Below, one piece after another: positions 34,125 through 43,238 of a DNA stretch of 47,282 nucleotides. A program made the translations under genes and the position numbers. The DNA lies in NCBI GenBank assembly GCA_017548765.1, contig JAFYZH010000001.1, positions 1 to 47,282 of the forward strand, read 5' to 3'. How positions within the stretch are numbered: position 1 is the first letter of the stretch; the number at the start of each line of letters is the position of its first letter. This DNA comes from Lachnospiraceae bacterium (GTDB lineage: Bacteria; Bacillota; Clostridia; Lachnospirales; Lachnospiraceae). The notes beneath the pieces are model-generated. The model was not told the DNA's origin. It searched no databases and saw only the letters and a program-made list of their open reading frames with translations.

Positions 34125-35108
34125 ATGGACTACGAAACATTTACCGAAAACGTGCGTACGCACATCCTGCCGCTTCTTAAGCCGACGCAGAACGCAAGGC
34201 TGAAACGCATCCTGAAAAACAACGGCTGTGAATACACGTCGCTTATCATCGACACCGAGGGCGAGCCGGTCGCTCCCGCCATCTATCTCGAAGAGTTCTA
34301 CTCTTCGTTTCTCGAGGAGCGCGCGATCTACGAGAACGATCCGGTCACGGACGACGACCGCTTTGACGCGATCGCGCGCAGGATCCTCATAGGCATGGAG
34401 GATCTGGAGCGTCCGGACCTGAGTGAGGATTTCATGAATTATGAGACCGTTCGGGATCGCATTTGCCTCAAGCTCGTTTCCCGCTCGGAAAATGAAGACC
34501 TTTTGAAGCAGACGCCCTATGTCGCATTCCACGATCTGTGCATTCTGTTTTTCATCCACCTGGAGATGTCGGATAAGACGTTCGGAAGCATCCTTTTGAG
34601 GGAGGAACAGTTTTTGAAGTGGGAACTCACGCCGACGGCCCTCTATCCGATCGCGTTGGAAAACACGATGCGGATCTTTCCGGCCGAACTGTGCGCGCTC
34701 CAAAGCATTTTGGAATCTCTATGCATAAAAGATCCCGACGATGAGCCGAGGGCGCATAATCGGGATACGATGAAAAAAATATGCGATCTTTCGGGGGAAC
34801 CGTGGGAGGCGCCGGAGCGTCCGATGGTCCACCAATCGATGGTCTTAACAAATAAAAACAAGTATTTCGGGGCGACCGCCGTTCTCTACCCGCAGCTTCT
34901 CAACCGGATCGGGGACGCGCTGCAGGGAAGTTACTACCTGATCCCATCCAGCATCCACGAAATGTTGATCCTGCCGTCGAGCATCGGGATCAGCAGCCAA
35001 GAGATCGATGAAATGATCCGTGAGATCAATCAGACCGAAGTATCTGCCGAAGAGGTCCTCGGGACACATTGCTACTTCTTCGACCACAAGAGTTACTCTC
35101 TGGTCTGA
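34125..35108 (+). CDS. DUF5688-like protein
   Basis: A soluble protein of 327 residues. It starts MDYETFTENVRTHILPLLKP and includes APAIYLEEFYSSFLEE, a mid-region TPYVAFHDLCILFFIHLE and the C-terminal LPSSIHEMLILPSS-like stretch (IPSSIHEMLILPSS). I recognise the DUF5688 pattern, common and often multi-copy in Lachnospiraceae; its function is unknown. No export signal or catalytic motif is seen. GGAGG precedes the ATG by four bases. It stands alone between tRNA-Arg and the convergent fabT, whose stop is three bases away, with no terminator visible between them. Confidence 0.8.
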   Translation: MDYETFTENVRTHILPLLKPTQNARLKRILKNNGCEYTSLIIDTEGEPVAPAIYLEEFYSSFLEERAIYENDPVTDDDRFDAIARRILIGMEDLERPDLSEDFMNYETVRDRICLKLVSRSENEDLLKQTPYVAFHDLCILFFIHLEMSDKTFGSILLREEQFLKWELTPTALYPIALENTMRIFPAELCALQSILESLCIKDPDDEPRAHNRDTMKKICDLSGEPWEAPERPMVHQSMVLTNKNKYFGATAVLYPQLLNRIGDALQGSYYLIPSSIHEMLILPSSIGISSQEIDEMIREINQTEVSAEEVLGTHCYFFDHKSYSLV

Positions 35109-35111
35109 GCA

Positions 35112-35588
35112 TCAAGCCTTCTCCGCTTCTCTCCGGTTCTTCTCTTCGAGATTCCGGAAGAAATCTTCCAGATGCACGAGGCAGTGATGCAGCGCCTTTT
35201 TTTCGTCATCGTTTAAGTCTCTGACGATGGCACGCATCATGTTCTTATGAAAATCACGGTGATGGTGGTAAGCCTTTACCCCTTTTTCCGTAAGCGATAC
35301 CAGCACGACGCGACGGTCCTCTTCACTGCGGTTGCGGTTGATGTAGCCCTTACGCTCCAGGGCGTTCATGGCTACATTGACCGTGCCCTGGGTGACGGAC
35401 ATTTTCCGCGCGACCTCACTGACCATCTGCGGTTTTGCTATGCCGATGGCGTCGATGATGTGCATATCGTTGTTGCTGATGTCGTCGTAATCTTTTGTGA
35501 TGATCGCTTTTTCCTCGATGTGCATGATGTCATTAAACAGGCTGACCAGCACGGAATTCAGCGCCATGTTGATTTCTCGATCCTTCAT
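35112..35588 (-). CDS. fabT: MarR-family regulator, FabT type
   Basis: A protein of 158 residues. It resembles streptococcal FabT: an N-terminal helix (INMALNSVLVSLFNDIMHIEE), a winged-helix DNA-binding domain (VSEVARKMSVTQGTVNVAMN, then ALERKGYINRNRSEEDRRVV) and a helical C-terminus. FabT with acyl-ACP represses fatty-acid synthesis genes. It is the last gene of the fab operon, 19 bp after fabH, and two FabT-like palindromes lie at the operon promoter, so negative autoregulation is likely. In streptococci fabT is at the front of the cluster. The start could also be 35567. Confidence 0.87.
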   Translation of the reverse strand: MKDREINMALNSVLVSLFNDIMHIEEKAIITKDYDDISNNDMHIIDAIGIAKPQMVSEVARKMSVTQGTVNVAMNALERKGYINRNRSEEDRRVVLVSLTEKGVKAYHHHRDFHKNMMRAIVRDLNDDEKKALHHCLVHLEDFFRNLEEKNRREAEKA

Positions 35589-35607
35589 CCCTTAAAAATC
35601 CCCTTTG

Positions 35608-36582
35608 TTACCATTTCAGGATCGTCGCACCGTAGACCAGACCCGCGCCGAAACCGGAAAGCAGGATATACTTGCCTTCCTCTAAGCGGCCTTCACGATG
35701 GATCTCATCCAGAAGCACCGGCATGCTGGCGGAGGACATGTTTCCATACCGCATCATATTCACCGGGAACTTCTCCATCGGCTCGCCGAGACGCTTGGCG
35801 ACCGACTGGATTATGCGTACATTTGCCTGATGTAAAATATAGCACGAAATGTCACTCGGCGCAAGATGTGCCTGGTCCAAAACGTTCTGGATGGCCTTCG
35901 GGACCGTTGTAACGGCGAACTGGTAGACCTCACGGCCGTTCATGAAGACATGGTCGGAAAGTTTCGGGTAGCTCTCGCGGATCGCGAACGGGCTCTCGAT
36001 CTCGCGGGCCTTACAGTTGAGCACCTCCCAGTTGTCGGGCTTAGTACCCTGCACCATGTAGAAGGGGCGGGTCTCGTCGGCCTCAACATAGACAGCGCCG
36101 GCTCCGTCACCGAAGAGTACACAGGTCGTACGGTCCGTCCAGTCTACGATCTTCGAGAGGACTTCGATGCCGACCACCAGTGCGCTCTTGTAGCAACCTG
36201 TGTTGATGTAAGATGCCGCGGTGTCGAGCGCGAACAGGAAGCCCGCACAGGCTCCGTTGATATCGAAGGATACGGCGTTCTTCGCGCCGATCCGCTTCTG
36301 CACTTCGCATGCCAGCGAAGGCGTTACATGATCCATGGAAATGGTGCCGATGATCAGAAGGTCGACATCTTCCGGTGTTTTACCCGCATTTTCCAGGGCG
36401 CTTAAGCAGGCGCCGCTGGCCAGATCGCAGGCAGTTTCCGTCGTGACTACGTGGCGTTCCTTGATACCGGTGCGTTCCGTGATCCACTCATCCGAAGTGT
36501 CGATCCACTTCGTGAACTCTTCGTTTTTGATGACGCGCTCGGGAATGCAGCGTCCGGTTCCTTTGATTTTTATACCATTCAT
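35608..36582 (-). CDS. fabH: beta-ketoacyl-ACP synthase III
   Basis: A protein of 324 residues. It begins IKIKGTGRCIPERVIKNEEF, has the catalytic Cys112 in FDINGACAGFLFALD, and the His and Asn in YILHQANVRIIQSVAKRL and the ...MMRYGNMSSASMPVLLDE region. It condenses acetyl-CoA or a branched acyl-CoA with malonyl-ACP to start fatty-acid chains. Which primer is used cannot be read from the sequence. It lies between accDA and fabT, 11 bp after accDA, near the distal end of the operon. Confidence 0.95.
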   Translation of the reverse strand: MNGIKIKGTGRCIPERVIKNEEFTKWIDTSDEWITERTGIKERHVVTTETACDLASGACLSALENAGKTPEDVDLLIIGTISMDHVTPSLACEVQKRIGAKNAVSFDINGACAGFLFALDTAASYINTGCYKSALVVGIEVLSKIVDWTDRTTCVLFGDGAGAVYVEADETRPFYMVQGTKPDNWEVLNCKAREIESPFAIRESYPKLSDHVFMNGREVYQFAVTTVPKAIQNVLDQAHLAPSDISCYILHQANVRIIQSVAKRLGEPMEKFPVNMMRYGNMSSASMPVLLDEIHREGRLEEGKYILLSGFGAGLVYGATILKW

Positions 36583-36593
36583 GACTAAACTCC

Positions 36594-38423
36594 TTAAAAT
36601 GCCCTGAAACGCTGATAGCGCTGCTCTGCGATCTCCTCAGGGGCTATGTTTTTATAGGCTTCCACGAAGCCGATGATCTTCTCGCGCATGTTCGCCGCGA
36701 TGGCGTCTACGGTGTCCCGGTCGGCTCCGCCGAACTCGGGCAATACCTGCTCGATCACGCCGAGTCGTTTCAGGTCCTCTGCCGTGATCTTCATGGCTTC
36801 GGCCGCCTCCTGACAGCGGGACGAATCCTTCCACAGGATCGAGGCGTAGCCTTCGGGCGACAGGATGGAATAGGTCGCGTTTTCCAGCATCCACACTTCA
36901 TTGCCCACGGCTGTGCCTAAGGCGCCGCCGCTGCCGCCCTCGCCGATGAAGATGCACAAAACGGGAACCTTCAGGTTCGACATCTCGTACAGGTTCTGGG
37001 CGATAGCGCTGCCGATGCCGCGCTCTTCCGCCTCCAGGCCGCAGAATGCGCCGGGCGTGTTAATAAAGCTGATGATGGGACGGTTGAACTTTTCGGCCTG
37101 CTTCATCAGGCGGATCGCCTTGCGATATCCTTCCGCCATGGGCATGCCGAAGTTGCGCTCCTTACACTCTTTGATGTCCGAGCCTTTTTCGTCCGCGATC
37201 ACAGTCACGGGCTGGCCGTCGAGAATACCGATGCCGCCGATCAGTGCGTGGTCATCGCCGAAAACACGGTCGCCGTGCGCCTCCACGAACAGGTCGAAGA
37301 TGCGGTGAATGTAGTCCGATGCGGACGGGCGGTTGATGTCGCGCGTCTTGCGGACCTTCGTCCACGCATCGGTCGGCTGCTCTTTACTTGCGTGCTCCTT
37401 CACGAGCTCGCTCATCTGCAAAACGGCCTCTTTATCTGCCGGCGTGTGTGCGTAATCCCTGGTCCCCTTATGGGTCACGATCAGGAAATACAACATTTTC
37501 TTTAAACGACGGCGGTCAATGATACCGTCGATCATACCATGCTCCAACAAAAACTCTGCGGTCTGGAAGCCCTTCGGAAGCTCTCTTCCGATGGTCTGCT
37601 TAATGACACGCGGGCCTGCGAAACCGATCAGTGCGCCGGGCTCGGCCAGGATGACATCGCCCAGGGTGGCGTAACTCGCTGTCACGCCGCCGGTCGTCGG
37701 ATCGGTCAGGATACTGCAGTACAAAAGTCCTGCGTCGGAATGCCGCTTCAGCGCTGCCGATGTTTTCTCCATCTGCATAAGGGAAATGATCCCCTCCTGC
37801 ATGCGGGCGCCACCGGAACAGCAAAACAAGAAGACGGGCAGGCGGCGACGGGTCGCCTCTTCGACCGCGCGGGTGATCTTCTCCCCCACGATGTGGCCCA
37901 TACTCGCCATCATGAAACGTGCGTCGCAGATGCCGACCACGGCCGGCTCTCCATAGATGTGCACAAGTCCCACGGTCACGGCCTCATCCAGGCCGGTCTT
38001 CTCACGGGCACCCTTCAGTTTCTCTTCATACTCCGCATCCTCGAGCGGATTGCTCACCGGCAGGTCGGTAAACCAGTACTCCATGCGGTGATGATCCGCG
38101 ATCATCGCGATGCGGTTCTTGGTACGCACACGGAAATAGTTTCCGCATTCGTAACACACATATTTGTTCGCGATGACTTGATCGCGATTCAATACTTTCT
38201 TACATTTCGGGCAGACGACCGTCTGCTCTTCCGCCGGCGCGGCATTTACCGAGCCCGCAGTCTGCGCGGCTGCCTCCGTCTCCTTCGGAGCCTCGGGCTG
38301 CGCTTCTGTCTCCGGCAAGATCTCGGGAACGACCATATCGTCCACCGATGTCATGCCGCCTTCATTCATACGCCCTGCGTGTATGCCCGCTGTACGATTT
38401 CTCAAAAATCCTCTCAATCCCAT
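36594..38423 (-). CDS. accDA: fused acetyl-CoA carboxylase carboxyltransferase, AccD-AccA
   Basis: A protein of 609 residues that joins both carboxyltransferase subunits. After a Pro/Glu/Ala-rich tail (residues 30-68) comes the AccD zinc finger (Cys71, Cys74, Cys90, Cys93), then the beta-subunit crotonase fold ([30 protein letters not shown]). From about residue 335 the AccA half follows ([55 protein letters not shown]). The enzyme transfers carboxyl from carboxybiotin to acetyl-CoA to make malonyl-CoA. No biotin carboxylase or carrier protein is encoded in this operon. The start at 38423 follows GGAGG; 38441 does not. Confidence 0.93.
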   Translation of the reverse strand: MGLRGFLRNRTAGIHAGRMNEGGMTSVDDMVVPEILPETEAQPEAPKETEAAAQTAGSVNAAPAEEQTVVCPKCKKVLNRDQVIANKYVCYECGNYFRVRTKNRIAMIADHHRMEYWFTDLPVSNPLEDAEYEEKLKGAREKTGLDEAVTVGLVHIYGEPAVVGICDARFMMASMGHIVGEKITRAVEEATRRRLPVFLFCCSGGARMQEGIISLMQMEKTSAALKRHSDAGLLYCSILTDPTTGGVTASYATLGDVILAEPGALIGFAGPRVIKQTIGRELPKGFQTAEFLLEHGMIDGIIDRRRLKKMLYFLIVTHKGTRDYAHTPADKEAVLQMSELVKEHASKEQPTDAWTKVRKTRDINRPSASDYIHRIFDLFVEAHGDRVFGDDHALIGGIGILDGQPVTVIADEKGSDIKECKERNFGMPMAEGYRKAIRLMKQAEKFNRPIISFINTPGAFCGLEAEERGIGSAIAQNLYEMSNLKVPVLCIFIGEGGSGGALGTAVGNEVWMLENATYSILSPEGYASILWKDSSRCQEAAEAMKITAEDLKRLGVIEQVLPEFGGADRDTVDAIAANMREKIIGFVEAYKNIAPEEIAEQRYQRFRAF

Positions 38424-38449
38424 GATAAAACCTCCGATCACCGGCTCCT

Positions 38450-38896
38450 TTACATTCCGATCGCGAACGTGAGTTCTGCGGTCACGGCAGTCTGTCCGCC
38501 TACGGTCGCCACGGCCTTACCGGTGCCTACCGGTCCTTTTACCGCTTCGATCTGTACGGATAGATCCAGCACGTCGCCCGGCACGACCTTGCGACGGAAC
38601 CGCGCGTTTTTGATGCCTCCGAAGTATGCGGTCTTACCTGCAAACTCGGGCAATGACAGGATCGCCACGGCGCCTGCCTGAGCCAGCGCTTCGATGATCA
38701 AAACGCCCGGCATCACGGGCTCCTGCGGAAAATGTCCGGCAAAAAACGGCTCGGTATAAGTGACTGCCTTATGACCCACAGCCGAAACGCCGGGAACCAG
38801 ATCCGTCACCGTATCCAGCAAAAGGAACGGGTGGCGGTGCGGCAGGATCTGCATGATCTCGTTGATGTTCAAAGACTTCTTCTCTTCCGCTTCCAT
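38450..38896 (-). CDS. fabZ: 3-hydroxyacyl-ACP dehydratase
   Basis: A protein of 148 residues, a single hot-dog fold. The catalytic His20 is in [14 protein letters not shown] and the Glu69 in [16 protein letters not shown]. It dehydrates 3-hydroxyacyl-ACP in the elongation cycle. No FabA or FabM isomerase gene is visible in the operon, so how unsaturated chains arise is not shown here. It starts 9 bp after fabF and precedes accDA by 26 bp. Confidence 0.95.
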   Translation of the reverse strand: MEAEEKKSLNINEIMQILPHRHPFLLLDTVTDLVPGVSAVGHKAVTYTEPFFAGHFPQEPVMPGVLIIEALAQAGAVAILSLPEFAGKTAYFGGIKNARFRRKVVPGDVLDLSVQIEAVKGPVGTGKAVATVGGQTAVTAELTFAIGM

Positions 38897-38905
38897 GACT
38901 GCCTC

Positions 38906-40141
38906 CTATGCCTCGTATCTCTTCAGGAGGATGGATGCGTTGTGGCCGCCGAATCCCAGGGAATTCGACAAAGCGTACGGCACCGCTTCCTCACGGTTTT
39001 CTTTGCAATAATCCAGATCCATCTCTTCTTCCGCCTCGGTGAAGCCGACGGTACGGTGAATGAAGCCTTCCTCCACCGTCTTCGCGCAGATGATCGCCTC
39101 GACCGCTCCGGCAGCGCCGAGCAGGTGGCCGATCATGGACTTCGTCGAGTTGACGCGGATCTCTTTCGCATGCTCACCGAAGAGCAGCTTGATGGCGCGG
39201 GTCTCGAACAGGTCGTTGTAATGTGTGCCTGTTCCGTGCGCATTGATATAGGTGATCGCATTCTTATCGACCCCGGCATCTGCCAGCGCATTTTCCATGG
39301 CGCGTGCTGCGCCCTCACCACTCTCCGCGGGGGAGGTGATATGATATGCGTCGCAGGAACAGCCGTAGCCGACGATCTCTGCGTAGATCTTCGCACCGCG
39401 GGCCTTAGCGTGCTCGAGTTCCTCCAGGACCAGAACGCCGCTGCCTTCACCCATGACGAAACCGCTGCGGTCTTTATCGAACGGCAGGGATGCGCGCGCC
39501 GGATCGGTCGCGGGGGAAAGCGCCGTCATCGATGCAAAACCGGAAATGCCGAAAGCGCAGACTGCTGCTTCGGTACCGCCCGCCAGCATCACGTCCGCCT
39601 CGCCATGCTCGATCGAGCGGAAAGCCTCGCCGATGGCGTTCGTGCCACTCGCACAGGCGGTAACAACATTTATGTTTTTGCCTTTCAAACCATAGCAGAT
39701 GGCAACATTGCCCGCCGCCATGTTGGAGATGAGAAGCGGCACCATCAGCGGCGAAACGCGCTCCTGTCCCTTCTCCATCTGGTGCGCATGCTCGCGCTCC
39801 ATGCACTGCATGCTTCCGATACCGGAAGAGATGCTGCAGCCCACGCGGTAAGGATCTTCTTTCTCCATATCCAGTTTGGAATCGTTAAGCGCCTGGCCCG
39901 CCGCAGCTACGGCGAACTGGCAGAAACGCTCCATGCGTCTGGCCTTCTTCGGATCCATGTATTCCTTCGCGTCAAAATCCTTCACTTCCGCCGCCATGGT
40001 AACGCGGCTGTCTTTATTCTCGAAGGCAGAGATCGGCGCAAAACCGATGGTCCCCTTCTTTACTTCGTTCCAGAACGTATCGACGTCCTTGCCGATCGGC
40101 GTGATGGCGCCCATACCGGTGATCACGACTCTCTTACTCAT
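38906..40141 (-). CDS. fabF: beta-ketoacyl-ACP synthase II
   Basis: A protein of 411 residues with a thiolase fold. The catalytic Cys163 is in VVTACASGTNAIGEAFR and the two histidines in NAHGTGTHYNDLFE and KSMIGHLLGAAGAVEA. It elongates acyl-ACP with malonyl-ACP. It begins MSKRVVITGMGAITPIG and ends in the usual GFGGHNASILLKRYE. It follows fabG by 19 bp with AGGAGG upstream. Confidence 0.96.
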   Translation of the reverse strand: MSKRVVITGMGAITPIGKDVDTFWNEVKKGTIGFAPISAFENKDSRVTMAAEVKDFDAKEYMDPKKARRMERFCQFAVAAAGQALNDSKLDMEKEDPYRVGCSISSGIGSMQCMEREHAHQMEKGQERVSPLMVPLLISNMAAGNVAICYGLKGKNINVVTACASGTNAIGEAFRSIEHGEADVMLAGGTEAAVCAFGISGFASMTALSPATDPARASLPFDKDRSGFVMGEGSGVLVLEELEHAKARGAKIYAEIVGYGCSCDAYHITSPAESGEGAARAMENALADAGVDKNAITYINAHGTGTHYNDLFETRAIKLLFGEHAKEIRVNSTKSMIGHLLGAAGAVEAIICAKTVEEGFIHRTVGFTEAEEEMDLDYCKENREEAVPYALSNSLGFGGHNASILLKRYEA

Positions 40142-40160
40142 TTTGTTTATACCCTCCTAG

Positions 40161-40901
40161 TTACATGGCCATGCCGCCGTCAACGCACAGCACCTGGCCG
40201 GTGATGTAATCGCTCTCCTCCGAGCAGAGGAAGGCGACTGCATTCGCAACATCCTCGGGCTTTCCGCCGCGCGCCATCGGCACCTTCGAAAGGATGCCCT
40301 CTTTCGCCGCGTCGGAAAGAGCGTTCGTCATGTCCGTCGTAATAAAGCCCGGAGCCACTGCATTGACCGTGATGTTCCGTCCCGCAAGCTCCCGGGCCGC
40401 GGTCTTCGTCATACCGATCACGCCCGCCTTTGCCGCGGAATAGTTCGCCTGACCCGCGTTTCCGATCACGCCGGAGACCGAAGAAATGTTGACGATCTTA
40501 CCCTTACGCTTTTTGATCATGCCACGGATGCAAGCCTGCATCACATAAAATACGGCCGTCAGATTCGTGCGGATGACCGCGTCGAAATCCTCCGGCTTCA
40601 TGCGAAGCATCAGTTCATCGCGGGTAATGCCCGCGTTGTTTACCAAAATGTCGACGGCCCCGTATTCTTTCTGGATGGTGTCCACCATCACGCTCACCGC
40701 TTCCGGATCGGAAACGTCGCACTGCATCGTGTACGCCTTGCCGCCGGCCGAAGCGATCTGCGCCGCCGTTTCCTCGGCAGCCGCCTTCGACCCGTTATAA
40801 TTGATGATCACCGTGTGCCCCATGGCCGCCAGTTTCTTAGCGCATGCGGCGCCGATGCCCTTACCCGCGCCAGTGACCAGCGCGATCTTACCTGTTTCCA
40901 T
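40161..40901 (-). CDS. fabG: 3-oxoacyl-ACP reductase
   Basis: A short-chain dehydrogenase of 246 residues. The NADPH-binding VTGAGKGIGAACAKKLA is at residues 9-25, NNAG near 90, and the active-site Ser, Tyr and Lys are in NISSVSGVIGNAGQANYSAAKAG. The C-terminus ends VLCVDGGMAM. It reduces 3-ketoacyl-ACP in fatty-acid elongation. It lies between fabD and fabF. Confidence 0.95.
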   Translation of the reverse strand: METGKIALVTGAGKGIGAACAKKLAAMGHTVIINYNGSKAAAEETAAQIASAGGKAYTMQCDVSDPEAVSVMVDTIQKEYGAVDILVNNAGITRDELMLRMKPEDFDAVIRTNLTAVFYVMQACIRGMIKKRKGKIVNISSVSGVIGNAGQANYSAAKAGVIGMTKTAARELAGRNITVNAVAPGFITTDMTNALSDAAKEGILSKVPMARGGKPEDVANAVAFLCSEESDYITGQVLCVDGGMAM

Positions 40902-40928
40902 ACTGTACCCCTTTTCGCTTATGAGGTG

Positions 40929-41858
40929 TTAATCCTCTGCCTTCAGATATTCGATCACTGCCGGCAGGTCTTCGTATTTCTCGAGGGAAATGACCTTCAC
41001 AGAGCCGTCGATCCTCTTCATGAAACCGGACAATGTCTTACCAGGACCGATCTCTACAAACTTCGTGACGCCATCGGCGAGCATGCGCTCCACGCACTGC
41101 TGCCAGCGCACGGAGGACGATACCTGACGAGCCAGAAGATCGGTGATCTCCTCTTTCCTGCTTACGACATCCGCCGTCACATTCGAAAGATAGACCGGGT
41201 CCGGATCCTGCAGTTTCAGCTGCTCCAGATCTCCGCGCAGAAGCTCGCCCGCGCCTGCAAGTAGCGGCGAATGGAAGGGGCCGGAAACCTTCAGCGGAAG
41301 GCAACGCTTCACGCCGCGCTTCGTCAATTCCGCAGCCGCAGCATCGACCGCTTCCTTCTCACCGGAGATAACGATCTGACCGGGGCAGTTATAATTTGCC
41401 ACGCAGACGACACCCGGGGTCTCCGCGCATACGCTCTCGACCAGCGCCTGCTCCGCGCCCAGTACTGCCGTCATGCCGCCGCCCGTCGGGTAAGCTTCCT
41501 GCATGTAGCGTCCGCGATTGCGGACGATGTTGTACGAGTCCATCTGTTCCATCGCGCCGGAGGCTACGACGGCCGCATATTCGCCGAGGGACAGGCCCGC
41601 GTAAGTATCGGCCGAAAAGCCCTTCGACTGCAGTGTACGCAGCATCGCCAGTTCCGTCGTGAACATCGCGATCTGCGTATACATGGTTTGGTTCAGTTGT
41701 TCATTTTCCGTGAAGCAGATATGCGCCAGGTCCAGGCCGGTCATCTGACTCGCTTCCTCGTAGACCTTACGCGCAACCTCCTCGTTTTCATAAAAATCCC
41801 GGCCCATTCCGACATACTGACTGCCCTGTCCGGGAAAAATAAATGCGATCTTACTCAT
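40929..41858 (-). CDS. fabD: malonyl-CoA-ACP transacylase
   Basis: A protein of 309 residues. It begins MSKIAFIFPGQGSQYVGMGRDF, has the nucleophile Ser90 in YAGLSLGEYAAVVAS, and the catalytic His in KVSGPFHSPLLAGAGELL. It loads malonyl groups on ACP. The chosen ATG (41858) overlaps the fabK stop codon as ATGA and has GGGAG upstream; a start four codons earlier is less likely. Confidence 0.95.
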   Translation of the reverse strand: MSKIAFIFPGQGSQYVGMGRDFYENEEVARKVYEEASQMTGLDLAHICFTENEQLNQTMYTQIAMFTTELAMLRTLQSKGFSADTYAGLSLGEYAAVVASGAMEQMDSYNIVRNRGRYMQEAYPTGGGMTAVLGAEQALVESVCAETPGVVCVANYNCPGQIVISGEKEAVDAAAAELTKRGVKRCLPLKVSGPFHSPLLAGAGELLRGDLEQLKLQDPDPVYLSNVTADVVSRKEEITDLLARQVSSSVRWQQCVERMLADGVTKFVEIGPGKTLSGFMKRIDGSVKVISLEKYEDLPAVIEYLKAED

Positions 41859-42781
41859 CTTTGCTCCCATAAGCGGTCGGCCTGTGCTACCAACTGTGTG
41901 ATGATCTCTTCACAGGTCTTCGGCTCTTTGATCATGCCCGCGATCTGGCCGGCCATGACGGTTCCGTTCGTCACGTCGCCGTCGATCACGGCTTTTCGCA
42001 GGGTGCCCAGCGTGAGCTGCTCCAGCTCCTCGAACGGTGCGCCCTCCTGCTCCAGTTTCAGATAGGCCTTCGTCATGTCGTTGCGCAGGCAGCGCACCGG
42101 ATGGCCGGTCGAAAGGCCGGTGATGACCGTATCGATATCTTTCGCCTTGATCACGCGGTTTTTATAATTTTCATGGACCTGGGCTTCCTTTGCGACCAGG
42201 AAGGCTGTGCCCATCTGCACGCCCTGTGCGCCCAGCATCAGTGCCGCGCAGAGTCCGCGTCCGTCCGCGATGCCGCCCGCTGCGACTACGGGGATGTCGA
42301 CTGCGTCACATACCTGCGGTACCAGTGCCATGGTCGTCGTGTGGCCGATGTGTCCGCCGGCTTCCATACCTTCGGCGATCACCGCATCTGCGCCCTCGCG
42401 CTGCAGCAGTTTTGCCATCGCTACGCTCGCTACTACGGGCAATACTTTCACGCCCGCGTTCTTCCACATTTCCATATATGCCGCCGGAGAACCTGCGCCG
42501 GTCGTTACGACCGGAACGCCCTCTTCGACGATGATCTTTGCAACCTCCGGCGCATTCGGGTTCAGCATCATGACATTGACCCCAAACGGCTGATCGGTGA
42601 GTTTTTTCATCTGACGTATCTGATCACGTACCACTTCCGGCGGTGCCGATGCGGCCGCGATGATACCGAGGCCGCCCGCGTTCGAGACCGCGCTTGCGAG
42701 GTGATACTCTGCGACCCAGGCCATACCGCCCTGGATCACGGGATAACGGATCCCAAGTAAATTCGTAAGCTTCGTCTGCAT
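41855..42781 (-). CDS. fabK: enoyl-ACP reductase II (FMN-dependent)
   Basis: A TIM-barrel flavoprotein of 308 residues. It begins NLLGIRYPVIQGGMAWVAE, and contains AVSNAGGLGIIAAASAPPE, GVNVMMLNP, GMEAGGHIGHTTT and VVAAGGIADGRGLCAALMLGA, the blocks of FabK (nitronate monooxygenase fold). It carries out the final reduction of each elongation cycle; FabK enzymes are not inhibited by triclosan, unlike FabI. It follows acpP by 14 bp and is coupled to fabD. Confidence 0.93.
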   Translation of the reverse strand: MQTKLTNLLGIRYPVIQGGMAWVAEYHLASAVSNAGGLGIIAAASAPPEVVRDQIRQMKKLTDQPFGVNVMMLNPNAPEVAKIIVEEGVPVVTTGAGSPAAYMEMWKNAGVKVLPVVASVAMAKLLQREGADAVIAEGMEAGGHIGHTTTMALVPQVCDAVDIPVVAAGGIADGRGLCAALMLGAQGVQMGTAFLVAKEAQVHENYKNRVIKAKDIDTVITGLSTGHPVRCLRNDMTKAYLKLEQEGAPFEELEQLTLGTLRKAVIDGDVTNGTVMAGQIAGMIKEPKTCEEIITQLVAQADRLWEQR

Positions 42782-42795
42782 TGGATCTCTCCTTA

Positions 42796-43029
42796 TTACA
42801 GGGACACACCCTTCTTCTCAAGATATGCGGCAACGTCGCCGATGGTCTTGACTTCGTTGAAATCTTCTGTGGGGATGGTGATCCCGAAAGTCTCCTCGAG
42901 CTGCATCACAAGCTCATACAGATCCAGGGAATCTGCGCCCAGATCGTCCTTAAAGCTGGTAGCCTCGGTAAGCTCCTGATTTCCGCAGTCAAGCTGCTCC
43001 TTTACGAGTTCGATAATCTTCTCAACCAT
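42796..43029 (-). CDS. acpP: acyl carrier protein
   Basis: An acidic protein of 77 residues. Ser34 in DLGADSLDLYELVMQLE is the phosphopantetheine site. It carries growing acyl chains and, in acylated form, is the known co-repressor of FabT. It is the first gene of the fab operon, about 75 nt after the predicted start site, with AAGGAG upstream. Confidence 0.95.
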   Translation of the reverse strand: MVEKIIELVKEQLDCGNQELTEATSFKDDLGADSLDLYELVMQLEETFGITIPTEDFNEVKTIGDVAAYLEKKGVSL

Positions 43030-43082
43030 GATAGTCTCCTTCTGCCCTCATCGGGATTTTGTGTGATATTCCAAAGCTTTGC

Positions 43083-43111
43083 TTTGAAATTCAAATACTT
43101 TGACTTTCAAA
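43083..43111 (-). promoter_or_regulatory. two FabT-like operators at the fab operon start
   Basis: Two 13-bp palindromes read TTTGAATTTCAAA (43083-43095) and TTTGAAAGTCAAA (43099-43111) on the minus strand, centres 16 bp apart. They match the known FabT box pattern (TTTGA-n3-TCAAA) and abut or overlap the -10 box, so binding would block transcription. A weaker third TTTGGAATATCAC lies downstream near 43063-43075. Confidence 0.8.
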
Positions 43112-43139
43112 TAATATCATGTTCAAAGTGTTTTGTCAA
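43111..43139 (-). promoter_or_regulatory. sigma-A promoter of the fab operon
   Basis: -35 TTGACA (43134-43139), perfect; 17-bp spacer; -10 TATTAT (43111-43116). The transcription start falls within the operator pair. Confidence 0.82.
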
Positions 43140-43164
43140 GAGATTGTCAATCTTTTTTATTCGG

Positions 43165-43209
43165 ACACAAAAAACGACCCGCGGGCGTTTCTGCCCTGCG
43201 GGTCGTTTT
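43165..43209 (-). terminator. intrinsic terminator of the trigger-factor-like gene
   Basis: A long stem, AAAACGACCCGC..GGGC with GCCC..GCGGGTCGTTTT, followed by TTTTTT on the minus strand. It lies 30 bp past the stop and insulates the fab promoter. Confidence 0.85.
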
Positions 43210-43238
43210 GCATATATCAGACTGTACCATTATTGCGA

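Noticed and set aside
33876-34703. A 275-codon minus-strand ORF opposite the DUF5688-like gene
   Set aside because: The plus frame has GGAGG, a family-like N-terminus and normal composition. The minus frame extends into the tRNA-Arg tail and has no supporting start.
38732-40204. A 490-codon plus-strand ORF opposite fabZ and fabF
   Set aside because: It is rich in Arg, His and Asp with no domain, and lies fully over two clear minus-strand genes with catalytic residues.
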